From an uncultured Paracoccaceae bacterium (GTDB lineage: Bacteria > Pseudomonadota > Alphaproteobacteria > Rhodobacterales > Rhodobacteraceae), in assembly GCA_947497985.1 (NCBI GenBank), contig CANMIX010000001.1, positions 124,001-188,000 of the forward strand: 64,000 nucleotides of DNA, in the 5' to 3' direction. The translations under genes and the position numbers were made by a program. How positions within the stretch are numbered: position 1 is the first letter of the stretch; every line of letters begins with the position of its first letter. Shown in pieces: positions 8,667 through 17,238 of this stretch. The notes below the pieces were generated by a model, which made no database searches, had not been told where the DNA came from, and was given only the letters and a program-made list of their open reading frames with translations.

Positions 8667-8803
8667 TGAGGTCCTGCGTATCTGTCCCAAAAGTCGGCCT
8701 AGGGTCTAGCCGCAGCCTAGGGCAGCGCCAAGCCAGCGCAAACCCTGCATTTGGCACAAATTTTCACAATGGCGGTAGGTCGCCGATGCAGCCCGGCTGC
8801 TGA

Positions 8804-9556
8804 TTAGCGGCGCAAATCTGGCAGCCCAACGCCGGTGCTTTCGAAACCACCATCCGACGCGATCACCTGACCGGTGACATAACTGGCCTTGTCAGAACAT
8901 AGGAAGCAGATGACGTCGCCGATTTCATCTTCGGTGCCGTAGCGGTTCAATGGGATGGCATCGTGATAGGCATCAATAATGGCTTGCGAATGCACCGCCA
9001 TCGCCAATTTGGTGCGCACAGGCCCCGGGCAGACACAATTGGCGCGTATGCCATATTCCCCAAGCTCTGCCGCCTGTTGTTTGGTAAATTGGATCACCGC
9101 CGCCTTGGAGGTGCCATAGGCCAAACGCAATGTGCTGGCGCGCAAGCCCGAGATCGACGCGATATTGACGATGGCGCCTTTGGTTTCTTTGAGCGCGGGA
9201 ATAACCGCCTGGCTGACCAGAAACACTCCGTCCAGATTGGTTTCCATCACCCGACGCCACATGGCAAAACTGTGCTCTTCGATGGGACCAAAATCGGCAA
9301 CGCCTGCGTTATTGACCAATGCATCCACCCGGCCAAAAGCGCCAAGTATAGCGGCGACCATATCGGTCACCTGATCCGGGTTTGAGACATCATATTGGAA
9401 CGCTTTCGCTCCCGTCAGCCCCTCACTGGCCGCTGTCAATTCGGCCCCGTCGCGATCAACCATGGCGACCTGCCAGCCTTGGTCGAGAAACAGTTTGGTT
9501 GTGGCCAGACCAATGCCACGTGCGGCTCCTGTTACGATTGCGACTTTCTGTGTCAT
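8804..9556 (-). CDS. Short-chain dehydrogenase/reductase (SDR)
   Basis: This 250-residue classical SDR has the cofactor motif TGAARGIG (residues 9-16), an acidic residue after beta-2 (MVDRDG, favouring NAD(H)), NNAG at 82-85, catalytic serine in IASISG (~134-136) and Y147/K151 in YGTSK. The C-terminal SDKASYVTGQVIASDGG is typical. The substrate is not deducible; 3-oxoacyl-ACP reductase-like annotations are common for such proteins. GGAGGA precedes the chosen ATG; an ATG at 9598 would add 14 residues without homology. It lies upstream of hyi on the same strand. Confidence 0.9.
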   Translation of the reverse strand: MTQKVAIVTGAARGIGLATTKLFLDQGWQVAMVDRDGAELTAASEGLTGAKAFQYDVSNPDQVTDMVAAILGAFGRVDALVNNAGVADFGPIEEHSFAMWRRVMETNLDGVFLVSQAVIPALKETKGAIVNIASISGLRASTLRLAYGTSKAAVIQFTKQQAAELGEYGIRANCVCPGPVRTKLAMAVHSQAIIDAYHDAIPLNRYGTEDEIGDVICFLCSDKASYVTGQVIASDGGFESTGVGLPDLRR

Positions 9557-9685
9557 GATCCGTCCTCCGTTTTGCGATCGACGTTGACCGCCGTGCACAC
9601 GCTCCCCACGTGGTGGCGCAACTGTTGCAATATGAAGGGGTTATTTCAATCAACCACGCCGCAAAGTGCCGCAGCGGAAAAGAGG

Positions 9686-10276
9686 TCAGTCCAGCTCATC
9701 CGATGGAATGATCGGGAAGAATTCACCGCCAGACCACAGCCCAAACCAGCCGTCCTTGTGACTGCCAAGGTCAACGAGCCGGTAAAAGCTTTTGCGATCA
9801 ATCAACGCCTCAAGATCCGCACGGATCAAGATATAGGGCGACGGCTCACCAGTTTTGGGATCACGTTCGACCCGGATCGGATGATCGCCACCGGCAACGG
9901 CCCTGTCGCCCACGTGAGTCGTAAAGGTGAGCGTCTGCGACTCATTTTCGCCGGATGTTTCGAAATCCACAGCCACAAATGGGGCGTCATCGACGGTGAT
10001 GCCGACTTTTTCCACCGGTGTGACCAAAAAATATTTCCCCTCCTCGCGCTTCAAAATTGAGGAGAACAGCTTGACCAGTTCAAACCGCCCAATGGGCGTT
10101 CCAAGGTAGAACCAGGTCCCATCCCGTGCAATTCGCATGTCCAAATCGCCACAAAAGGGTGGATTCCATAGATGCACAGGCGGCAGGCTTTTGCCCGTGG
10201 AGGCTGCTTTTGCGGCGGCAGCCAGCCCATCTGCAGAGGGCGTCACAGCTTTTTGTCCACTCATTGCTTTTGCCAT
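9686..10276 (-). CDS. DUF1285 domain-containing protein
   Basis: This ~196-residue cytoplasmic protein has the DUF1285 pattern: PPVHLWNPPFCGDLDMRI, DGTWFYLGTPIGR, LVKLFSSILKREEGKYFLVTPVEKVGI and VDDAPFVAVD. Family structures show a beta-sandwich of unknown function. The ATG at 10276 (MAKAMSG) is 52 bases from the divergent moxR start; a second ATG lies at 10264. The frame stays open upstream to 10615, but that part overlaps the MoxR gene and is not protein-like. Linkage to the MoxR-DUF58-DUF4159 operon suggests a related role by context only. Confidence 0.85.
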   Translation of the reverse strand: MAKAMSGQKAVTPSADGLAAAAKAASTGKSLPPVHLWNPPFCGDLDMRIARDGTWFYLGTPIGRFELVKLFSSILKREEGKYFLVTPVEKVGITVDDAPFVAVDFETSGENESQTLTFTTHVGDRAVAGGDHPIRVERDPKTGEPSPYILIRADLEALIDRKSFYRLVDLGSHKDGWFGLWSGGEFFPIIPSDELD

Positions 10277-10328
10277 TTCTAAGAAGCGCGGTAGAGTGCC
10301 AGTGTATAGGCGGCGCAAAGGGAATGCT

Positions 10329-11345
10329 ATGTCAGAACCCGACGAATTATTGACGGAAATCGAGACTTTGGAAGCAAAGTTGCGGGAGGCGCGGGCCTCG
10401 ATCACGCGACGCTTCATTGGGCAGGAACGAGTCGTCGACCTGACGTTGGCAACACTGTTGTGTGGCGGGCATGGATTGTTGATCGGCCTGCCAGGCCTGG
10501 GCAAGACACGACTGGTTGAGACCGTGTCAACCGTGATGGGTTTGAACGGCAATCGCATCCAGTTCACCCCGGATTTGATGCCGGCCGATATTCTGGGGTC
10601 CGAAGTGTTGGACACCGATCCCGACGGCAGCCGCGCGTTTCGGTTTATTCAAGGCCCGATTTTCTGCCAGCTTCTGATGGCGGATGAGATCAACCGCGCC
10701 AGCCCACGGACCCAATCTGCTTTGCTGCAGGCGATGCAGGAACGTGAAGTCACTGTGGCCGGTGAAACCCGGTCGCTGGGCACGCCGTTTCATGTGTTGG
10801 CAACCCAGAACCCGATTGAACAAGAAGGCACCTATCCGTTGCCCGAGGCGCAATTGGACCGCTTCCTGTTCCAGATCAATGTGCCCTACCCGGATCGCAA
10901 CACCGAACGCGATATTCTATTGGCGACCACGGGGATCGAAGACGCCGAAGCAACCGAAGTCTTCTCAGGCGAAGAGCTGATGGCCGCGCAGGTGCTGTTA
11001 CGCCGGATGCCCGTGGGTGAATCGGTGGTGGAGCTGATCTTGGATCTGGTGCGTGCCTTCCGCCCCAATGAACCCGATGTGGCAGACAAAGTCCGCGATA
11101 CGGTGTCCTGGGGTCCCGGACCACGCGCGGCGCAGGCCCTGATGTTGGCGGTGCGGGCGCGGGCAATGTTGCAGGGGCGTCTGGCCCCCAGCGCCGATGA
11201 CGTGATCGACATGGCCTTGCCGGTCCTCAGCCACCGGATGCAGCTGACCTTTGCCGCCCGCGCGCGGGGTGACAGTTTGACCGATCTGATTGAAACCGTC
11301 GCCGCCGAATTGCTTGCCAAACCGCGTGCAGGTGCAGCCGCGTGA
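10329..11345 (+). CDS. MoxR family AAA+ ATPase
   Basis: This 338-residue ATPase has Walker A GLPGLGKT (53-60), Walker B LLMADE (D119, E120) followed by NRASPRTQSALLQAMQEREVTV, and sensor 1 VLATQNPIEQEGTYPLPEAQLDRF, the hallmark of MoxR proteins. These act as chaperones that mature or activate partner complexes carrying VWA-type domains. It is the first gene of an operon; its stop overlaps the GTG start of the DUF58 gene by four bases. AAAGGGA precedes the ATG. Confidence 0.95.
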   Translation: MSEPDELLTEIETLEAKLREARASITRRFIGQERVVDLTLATLLCGGHGLLIGLPGLGKTRLVETVSTVMGLNGNRIQFTPDLMPADILGSEVLDTDPDGSRAFRFIQGPIFCQLLMADEINRASPRTQSALLQAMQEREVTVAGETRSLGTPFHVLATQNPIEQEGTYPLPEAQLDRFLFQINVPYPDRNTERDILLATTGIEDAEATEVFSGEELMAAQVLLRRMPVGESVVELILDLVRAFRPNEPDVADKVRDTVSWGPGPRAAQALMLAVRARAMLQGRLAPSADDVIDMALPVLSHRMQLTFAARARGDSLTDLIETVAAELLAKPRAGAAA

Positions 11346-12229
11346 GCCTAGCCCCCATCCCGACAGGCGTTTTGCGCCAGCGTGCCGAAGAAGAAGCGAG
11401 CGCCTTGCCGCCGCTGTTGGTGCAGGCGGAACAGTTGGCCGGGTCGATCCTTTTGGGCGACCACGGGCGGCGGCGCTCGGGTGTGGGGGATGATTTCTGG
11501 CAATACCGCCCGCTGCAACAGGGTGACAGCCGCCGGATGATCGACCATCGGCGGTCTGCCAAAGGCGATCAGCAATTCGTGCGCGAGCGGGAATGGCAGA
11601 TCGCCCAAACGGTGCATTTATGGTGTGACCTTGGCGCGTCTATGCGGTTTGGCTCGGATGACAATCAACCGCAAAAGATCGAGCGCGCCCGTGTTCTGGC
11701 CCTTGCGGCCGCCATTTTGATGATCCGCGCCGGCGAACGTGTGGGGCTGACCGGAGGCATGTTGCCACCCCGGCGTGGCAATGCGCAGATCCTACGGCTG
11801 ACCGAAATGCTGAACCGCACCCATGAAGTTGACTATAGCCCACCAGAGCACCGTGCCATGGTGCCACATGCGCGGGCCCTGTTCATCTCGGACTTTTTGG
11901 GGCCGTTTGATGAGCTGCAACTCGCCTTGACCAAGGCCGCCGACCGCGGCGTACAAGGCGTTTTGTTGCAGGTGCTTGACCCGGTCGAAGAAGATTTCCC
12001 CTTTGTGGGACGCACCCGGTTTCACAGTGCATCGGGCGGGTTGGAACATGAAACGCTAAAAGCCTCGGCCTTGCGTGACCGCTACGTGGAACGGTTGGCG
12101 GAACGGCGTGATCTGTTGGATCGCCTGTGTCGCGATGCGGGCTGGCGCATGGGGGTACACCACACAGGTGAAAGTGCCCAAACCGGTCTGATGTGGATTT
12201 ACCACGCCCTACAAAGGAGCCCGGCATGA
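11342..12229 (+). CDS. DUF58 domain-containing protein (VWA-like)
   Basis: This 295-residue soluble protein starts at a GTG overlapping the moxR stop. The central DUF58 signature is clear: GVGDDFWQYRPLQQGDSRRMIDHRRSAK, followed by VHLWCDLGASMRF, which has the Asp and Ser positions of a MIDAS-like site. DUF58 proteins are the standard VWA-fold partners of MoxR ATPases. Its end overlaps the next gene (ATGA), so translation of the three genes is probably coupled. Confidence 0.93.
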   Translation: MSLAPIPTGVLRQRAEEEASALPPLLVQAEQLAGSILLGDHGRRRSGVGDDFWQYRPLQQGDSRRMIDHRRSAKGDQQFVREREWQIAQTVHLWCDLGASMRFGSDDNQPQKIERARVLALAAAILMIRAGERVGLTGGMLPPRRGNAQILRLTEMLNRTHEVDYSPPEHRAMVPHARALFISDFLGPFDELQLALTKAADRGVQGVLLQVLDPVEEDFPFVGRTRFHSASGGLEHETLKASALRDRYVERLAERRDLLDRLCRDAGWRMGVHHTGESAQTGLMWIYHALQRSPA

Positions 12230-14985
12230 GTGTGATTGCAGGCATTGGCTTTTCCGCGCCTTGGCTGTTGCTGGGCCTGCTGGTTTTGCCAGTTCTGTGG
12301 CTGTTGCTGCGCGCCGTGCCACCGGCGCCGATCAAACGGCTATTCCCGGCAGTCACCCTGTTGGTGGGGCTGCGCGATGACGACAGCCAGACGGATCGCA
12401 CCCCGTGGTGGTTGCTGCTGCTGCGCATGCTGGCTGTGGCTGCGGTGATCATCGGTCTGGCAGGACCGGTTTTGAACCCACAAGAAAGGTCCAGCGGGTC
12501 TGGTCCTTTGTTGATGGTTCTGGATGCCAGCTGGGCCGGTGCCAGTCACTGGACCGCATTGGAACGTCAGTTAGAGACGGATTTGGCCGAAGCCGGTCGT
12601 GCCGGACGCCCTGTCGCTGTGTTGCGGTTGACACAGCCTGCGCCGTTGACCTTTCAGGCGGCGGATGTCTGGGCACAGCAATTGCCCGGCCTGCAACCCG
12701 AAGCCTGGGCTGCAAATGCCGATACAATTGCCCAAAGCCTGACCCATCTGAGCGCGGTGCCTGACGCCTTTGACACCCAATGGTACAGCGACGGTCTGGC
12801 GTTTGAGCAACAAACAGATGTGCTTGCCGCATTGGAAGATCGGGGCAACGTGACCGTTGTGGCCCCGCCCGCGCCTGTTGTTGGACTGCGTCCGCCGGTG
12901 TTCGACGATGGCGCGATTGAGCTGCGCGCCACCCGTGTTGAGACCAGTTCGGCTCAAACTCTGCCGGTTTTGGCCCAAGGCAAAGACCCCAGCGGCACAT
13001 TGCGCACATTGGCCACCGCCACCATCGAGTTGGAGCCGGGTGCCACAGATGGAATGGCACGGCTTTCGTTGCCGTCAGAACTGCGCGGGCGGTTGCAGTG
13101 GTTTGCCCTGCAAGGGCGGCGGTCGGCCGGCGCCATAGCATTGAGTGATGATTCCCTGCGGCGGCGCGAAGTCGCCTTGATCGGTGCAACCAGCGGCAAC
13201 GAGGGCCTCGCCCTGTTGTCGCCACTGCATTACCTGCGCAAAGCTCTGGTCGACACCACCGACCTGCTGGAGGGCAATCTGGGCGATCTGTTGCCCGCCA
13301 ACCCGGATGTTGTTGTTCTGGCCGATGTCGCGCATTTGCCGCAAAGCCAGGAAACCGCCTTGATCGAATGGATCGAAGAGGGTGGATTGCTGTTGCGGTT
13401 TGCCGGGCCCCGACTGGCGGCCAGCGACACCGCCCGTGGTGATGTACACCCCTTGATGCCCGTACGCTTGCGGGCCGGTGGTCGCAGCCTTGGCGGCGCG
13501 ATGAGCTGGGGCGCGCCCAAGACGTTGGCTCCCTTTTCCGAGAACTCTCCCTTTTACGGGCTGAACATCCCGGACGAGGTGTCGGTTGTCTCGCAGGTGG
13601 TGGCACAGCCGGATCCGGATCTGGCAGAGCGTGTGATCGCCGAACTGGGTGACGGCACCCCGCTGGTGACCCGCAAATCCCTTGGTCAGGGTCAAATTGT
13701 GCTGTTTCATGTGACCGCCAATGCAGAATGGAGCAGCCTGCCTTTGTCTGGCCTGTTTGTCGAAATGCTGGAACGGTTGGCGGTGTCCAGCGCAACCCGC
13801 AGCCCCGATGGCGCCGATCTGGAAGGCACCATCTGGAAACCGGTGCAGGTTCTGGACGGGTTTGGCCAGATCCAAGACGGCGGCACATTGCCCGGTGTTG
13901 CGGGGCCCGATTTGGTGACCGCAGCCTTGGGGCAGGACTTGCAACCTGGTGTCTATTCCAGCAACGGCCGCAGTCTGGCCCGCAATGTATTGAGCGCGGA
14001 TCAGGTTCTGACGGCCCCCGTTTGGCCCGGTTCTGTGACTTTGCGCGGGTTCGAACACTCACAAGAGCGCGTTTTGGGTGGTCTGTTTCTGGCCGCTGCA
14101 TTGATTGCCTTGGCACTGGACGCGCTGGCAACACTTGCCGTATCCGGCCTGCTCCGCATTGGGCGCGCCGCAGCGGTCATCTTGGCTGCAGCCGTAACAT
14201 TTGCCGCTGATCCAGGTCAGGCACAGGAAACTGACAATCCAACCGCGCTCGCGTCAGAGGTGACATTGGGCTATGTCCTAACCGGAGACACGCAGCTGGA
14301 TGCGCTTGCCCGCGATGGGCTGCGTGGGTTGAGCGAGGTGCTGTATTTCCGCACCTCAATAGAACCCGCAAACCCTGCAGGTGTCGACATCGAGGCCGAT
14401 GAGCTGGCGTTTTATCCGTTGCTGTATTGGCCGATTTCAACCCGTCAGCCGCTGCCGTCGCCTGCGGCCTATGAAAAGCTGAACGCATACCTGCAATCGG
14501 GCGGGATGATCCTGTTTGATACCCGCGATGCGGATTTGTCCCGGGTGGGGGCCACCAGCGATAACGCGCGGTTCCTGCAACGTCTGGCGCGGCCCTTGGA
14601 CATCCCTCCGCTGGAACCGGTGCCCGACGACCATGTTCTGACCCGTGCCTTTTACTTGCTGCAGGATTTCCCAGGGCGCCAACGCGGCGCGCCTGTCTGG
14701 GTCGAAGCTGCCCCTGCGGATGCGGAACAGGTCGAAGGCCTGCCGTTTCGCAATCTCAACGACGGGGTCAGCCCGGTTGTGATTGGCGGCAACGACTGGG
14801 CCTCGGCCTGGGCGGTTGATGACAATGGGCGCGCGCGCCTGCCGGTGGGGCGCGGATTTGCAGGCGAACGCCAACGGGAACTTGCCTACCGGTTTGGCGT
14901 CAACCTGATCATGCATGTGCTGACAGGAAACTATAAATCCGACCAGGTCCACGTGCCGGCCTTGCTGGATCGATTGGGGCAATAA
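12226..14985 (+). CDS. DUF4159 domain membrane protein with N-terminal BatA-like region
   Basis: This 919-residue protein starts at 12226 with AAAGGAG upstream, overlapping the DUF58 stop. It opens with two membrane helices (~10-30 and ~61-80), resembling the BatA / aerotolerance-regulator N-terminus. A long central region has a VWA-like LLMVLDASWAG and a glutamine-amidotransferase-like ALIEWIEEGGLLLRFAGP. Two helices follow at ~618-663, then a C-terminal DUF4159 domain (LGYVLTGDTQLDALARDGL, LQSGGMILFDTRDAD). The C-terminal domain probably sits across the membrane. Function is unknown; context points to an envelope complex assembled by MoxR. Confidence 0.88.
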   Translation: MSVIAGIGFSAPWLLLGLLVLPVLWLLLRAVPPAPIKRLFPAVTLLVGLRDDDSQTDRTPWWLLLLRMLAVAAVIIGLAGPVLNPQERSSGSGPLLMVLDASWAGASHWTALERQLETDLAEAGRAGRPVAVLRLTQPAPLTFQAADVWAQQLPGLQPEAWAANADTIAQSLTHLSAVPDAFDTQWYSDGLAFEQQTDVLAALEDRGNVTVVAPPAPVVGLRPPVFDDGAIELRATRVETSSAQTLPVLAQGKDPSGTLRTLATATIELEPGATDGMARLSLPSELRGRLQWFALQGRRSAGAIALSDDSLRRREVALIGATSGNEGLALLSPLHYLRKALVDTTDLLEGNLGDLLPANPDVVVLADVAHLPQSQETALIEWIEEGGLLLRFAGPRLAASDTARGDVHPLMPVRLRAGGRSLGGAMSWGAPKTLAPFSENSPFYGLNIPDEVSVVSQVVAQPDPDLAERVIAELGDGTPLVTRKSLGQGQIVLFHVTANAEWSSLPLSGLFVEMLERLAVSSATRSPDGADLEGTIWKPVQVLDGFGQIQDGGTLPGVAGPDLVTAALGQDLQPGVYSSNGRSLARNVLSADQVLTAPVWPGSVTLRGFEHSQERVLGGLFLAAALIALALDALATLAVSGLLRIGRAAAVILAAAVTFAADPGQAQETDNPTALASEVTLGYVLTGDTQLDALARDGLRGLSEVLYFRTSIEPANPAGVDIEADELAFYPLLYWPISTRQPLPSPAAYEKLNAYLQSGGMILFDTRDADLSRVGATSDNARFLQRLARPLDIPPLEPVPDDHVLTRAFYLLQDFPGRQRGAPVWVEAAPADAEQVEGLPFRNLNDGVSPVVIGGNDWASAWAVDDNGRARLPVGRGFAGERQRELAYRFGVNLIMHVLTGNYKSDQVHVPALLDRLGQ

Positions 14986-14993
14986 GACCTGAT

Positions 14994-17039
14994 ATGAACC
15001 ACGATATTCTATTTGATCCGCTGCTGCCCTGGCCCTTTATCTGGGTGCTGATTGGCGTAAGTGCGGCTGTCATGGTGGTCGCGGCCTGGAAACGACTGTC
15101 CGGCTGGGCCTTGCGTGGGTTGGCGGCGGCTATTCTGGCGGTTGCGCTTGCGGGCCCCGTGTCTCAGACCGAAGACCGCGCCCCGCTGGATGACATTGTG
15201 ATTGTGGTCAGCGACCTGAGCGCAAGCCAGACATTGGACGACCGGGCACAGCAAAGCGCCGAGGCGCTGGACCATATCCGCGCAGAGGTCGCCAACCGGG
15301 CCAATACCGAATTACGTGAAGTGACGCTGGACGATGGTGCCGATGATGCGGGCACCGAATTGATGACGGCCATCAGCGAAGCACTGGCCAATGAACCAAG
15401 CGGCCGCGTTGCAGGTATTGTCGCCATTTCGGACGGGCAGGTGCACGATATGGAGGCCGCCCTTGACCTGCCTGCCCCGTTGCATTTGCTGCGCACCGGC
15501 CATGCAACCGATTGGGACCGCCGTCTGGTCGTTCAAAAAGCGCCCAGCTTTGCGATTATCGGTGAACCCGTCACCCTAACGCTACGGATCGAAGATCAAG
15601 GCGCAGCACCAGAAACCGGCGGTGTCGCGCAATTGGGCATTTCCATCGACGGCGCGGATCCGCAGCAATTTACCCTGCCGGTTGGGGTCGATTTTGAGCT
15701 TCCCTTGTCCCTGCCCCATGGCGGGCGCAATGTCATCCAGTTTACCGTGCCCACCGCCGAAGGCGAACTGACGGATCGCAACAATACAGCGCTGGTGCAG
15801 ATCAACGGTGTGCGCGACCGGCTGCGGGTACTGCTGGTATCAGGTGAACCGCATCCGGGTGGGCGCACCTGGCGCAACCTGTTGAAATCCGACAGCGCCG
15901 TTGATCTGGTCCATTTCACCATCCTGCGCCCACCGGAAAAACAAGACGGCGTTCCGGTCGAAGAACTGTCCCTGATCGCCTTTCCCACGCGGGAGCTGTT
16001 TTTGGAGAAGATCGAGGATTTCGACCTGATTATCTTTGATCGTTACAAACGCCGCGGGATCCTGCCATCGGTCTATCTGGATAATGTCTCGGACTATGTG
16101 CGCAAAGGCGGCGCGGTTCTGGTGGCCGCAGGGCCCGATTTTGCCAGCGCCGACAGTATCTATCGCTCTCCCCTCTCGCAGATCCTGCCCGCGCAACCGA
16201 CTGCGCGGGTGATCGAGGAACATTTCCGCCCAACCGTCTCGGATCTGGGAACACGCCATCCGGTCACCGCAGACCTGCAAGGCACCGAGACCTGGGGACG
16301 CTGGCTGCGGCAGATTGAATTGAACGCGCCTGAAGGCAATGTCCTGATGCGCGGCGTAGACGAACGACCGCTGTTGATCCTGAACCGTGTGGACGAAGGA
16401 CGCGTGGCCTTGTTGGCCTCTGATCACGCATGGCTGTGGAGCCGCGGTTACGAAGGTGGCGGGCCACAGTTGGAGTTGCTGCGGCGGCTGGCTCATTGGA
16501 TGATGAAAGAGCCCGACTTGGAAGAGGATATGTTATGGGCCGAAGCCAACGGGCAAACCATGCGGATCCTGCGACGCAGCCTGAATGGCGACGTTGGCAA
16601 TGTTGAAATCACCGGTCCAGATGGCGCACAAACCGTCTTGCCCATGGAGGAAACAGCGCCCGGTCAATGGGAAACGCGGTTCGTCGGTCCTGAAATTGGA
16701 TTGTATCGATTGCAGGAAGGCGATCAGGAGGCTGTAATTGGCTTGGGACCTGCTGCTCCGCGCGAATTTGAGGAAACCATCGCCACTGGTGGCGTTCTTG
16801 CGCCAGTCCTGAACACCTGGCAAGCCGGCGACATCGCAGTTGAAAACGGGTTGCCACGTCTGCGCGACGTGCGCGCCGGTCGCCCGGCGCATGGGCGTGG
16901 CTGGATTGGACTGACCCCACGCAACGCTTATGAAACGCTAGCCGTACGCCAAAATCCCTTGTTACCCGCGTGGTTGTTGTTGCTCATCAGTGGCTTACTG
17001 ATTCTCGCAGCCTGGCTGCGTGAAGGGCGGCGCGGCTGA
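14994..17039 (+). CDS. Large membrane protein of the MoxR operon
   Basis: This 681-residue protein follows the DUF4159 gene by eight bases. It has two N-terminal helices (~12-30 and ~38-57), a large domain with VWA-like IVIVVSDLSASQTLDD near residue 65, Ig-like beta segments (~180-260), and a ThuA/amidotransferase-like stretch (LRVLLVSGEPHPGGRTWRN, then FDLIIFDRYKRRG and GGAVLVAAGPDFAS). A single C-terminal helix (PAWLLLLISGLLILAAWL) ends in a basic tail. The layout matches the membrane-anchored partner found with DUF4159 proteins in alphaproteobacteria. I cannot assign a biochemical role. Confidence 0.85.
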   Translation: MNHDILFDPLLPWPFIWVLIGVSAAVMVVAAWKRLSGWALRGLAAAILAVALAGPVSQTEDRAPLDDIVIVVSDLSASQTLDDRAQQSAEALDHIRAEVANRANTELREVTLDDGADDAGTELMTAISEALANEPSGRVAGIVAISDGQVHDMEAALDLPAPLHLLRTGHATDWDRRLVVQKAPSFAIIGEPVTLTLRIEDQGAAPETGGVAQLGISIDGADPQQFTLPVGVDFELPLSLPHGGRNVIQFTVPTAEGELTDRNNTALVQINGVRDRLRVLLVSGEPHPGGRTWRNLLKSDSAVDLVHFTILRPPEKQDGVPVEELSLIAFPTRELFLEKIEDFDLIIFDRYKRRGILPSVYLDNVSDYVRKGGAVLVAAGPDFASADSIYRSPLSQILPAQPTARVIEEHFRPTVSDLGTRHPVTADLQGTETWGRWLRQIELNAPEGNVLMRGVDERPLLILNRVDEGRVALLASDHAWLWSRGYEGGGPQLELLRRLAHWMMKEPDLEEDMLWAEANGQTMRILRRSLNGDVGNVEITGPDGAQTVLPMEETAPGQWETRFVGPEIGLYRLQEGDQEAVIGLGPAAPREFEETIATGGVLAPVLNTWQAGDIAVENGLPRLRDVRAGRPAHGRGWIGLTPRNAYETLAVRQNPLLPAWLLLLISGLLILAAWLREGRRG

Positions 17040-17043
17040 CAAA

Positions 17044-17058
17044 GTGACGCGGCGTCAC
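17044..17058. promoter_or_regulatory. Short perfect palindrome in the spacer before the sensor kinase
   Basis: GTGACGC-G-GCGTCAC (17044-17058) lies five bases after the MoxR-operon stop and 180 bases before the hybrid kinase. No T-tract follows, so it is more likely an operator or half of a weak hairpin than a terminator. The rest of the 199-base gap shows nothing further that I can name. Confidence 0.3.
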
Positions 17059-17238
17059 CAAAGAGCCGCATTCGCCCCGCCAACAGAAAAAACTTCGCGG
17101 CTTTTACCTGTCAAACGCCCGTCAATTTAACGCCATTGCAAGTATTTCCACCGTAACTGGTGACGTGTCAAAGCACGGTTTGGCTTTGCACTCATTGGTT
17201 TTTTCGCCATTTCGGCAAAGTTTTGGAGTACGGCAGGG

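Noticed and set aside
12449-14134. 561-codon open frame on the minus strand
   Set aside because: It lies antisense to the DUF4159 gene; the translation is rich in Arg/Pro/Ser low-complexity strings with no motif, as expected from mirrored GC-rich codons.
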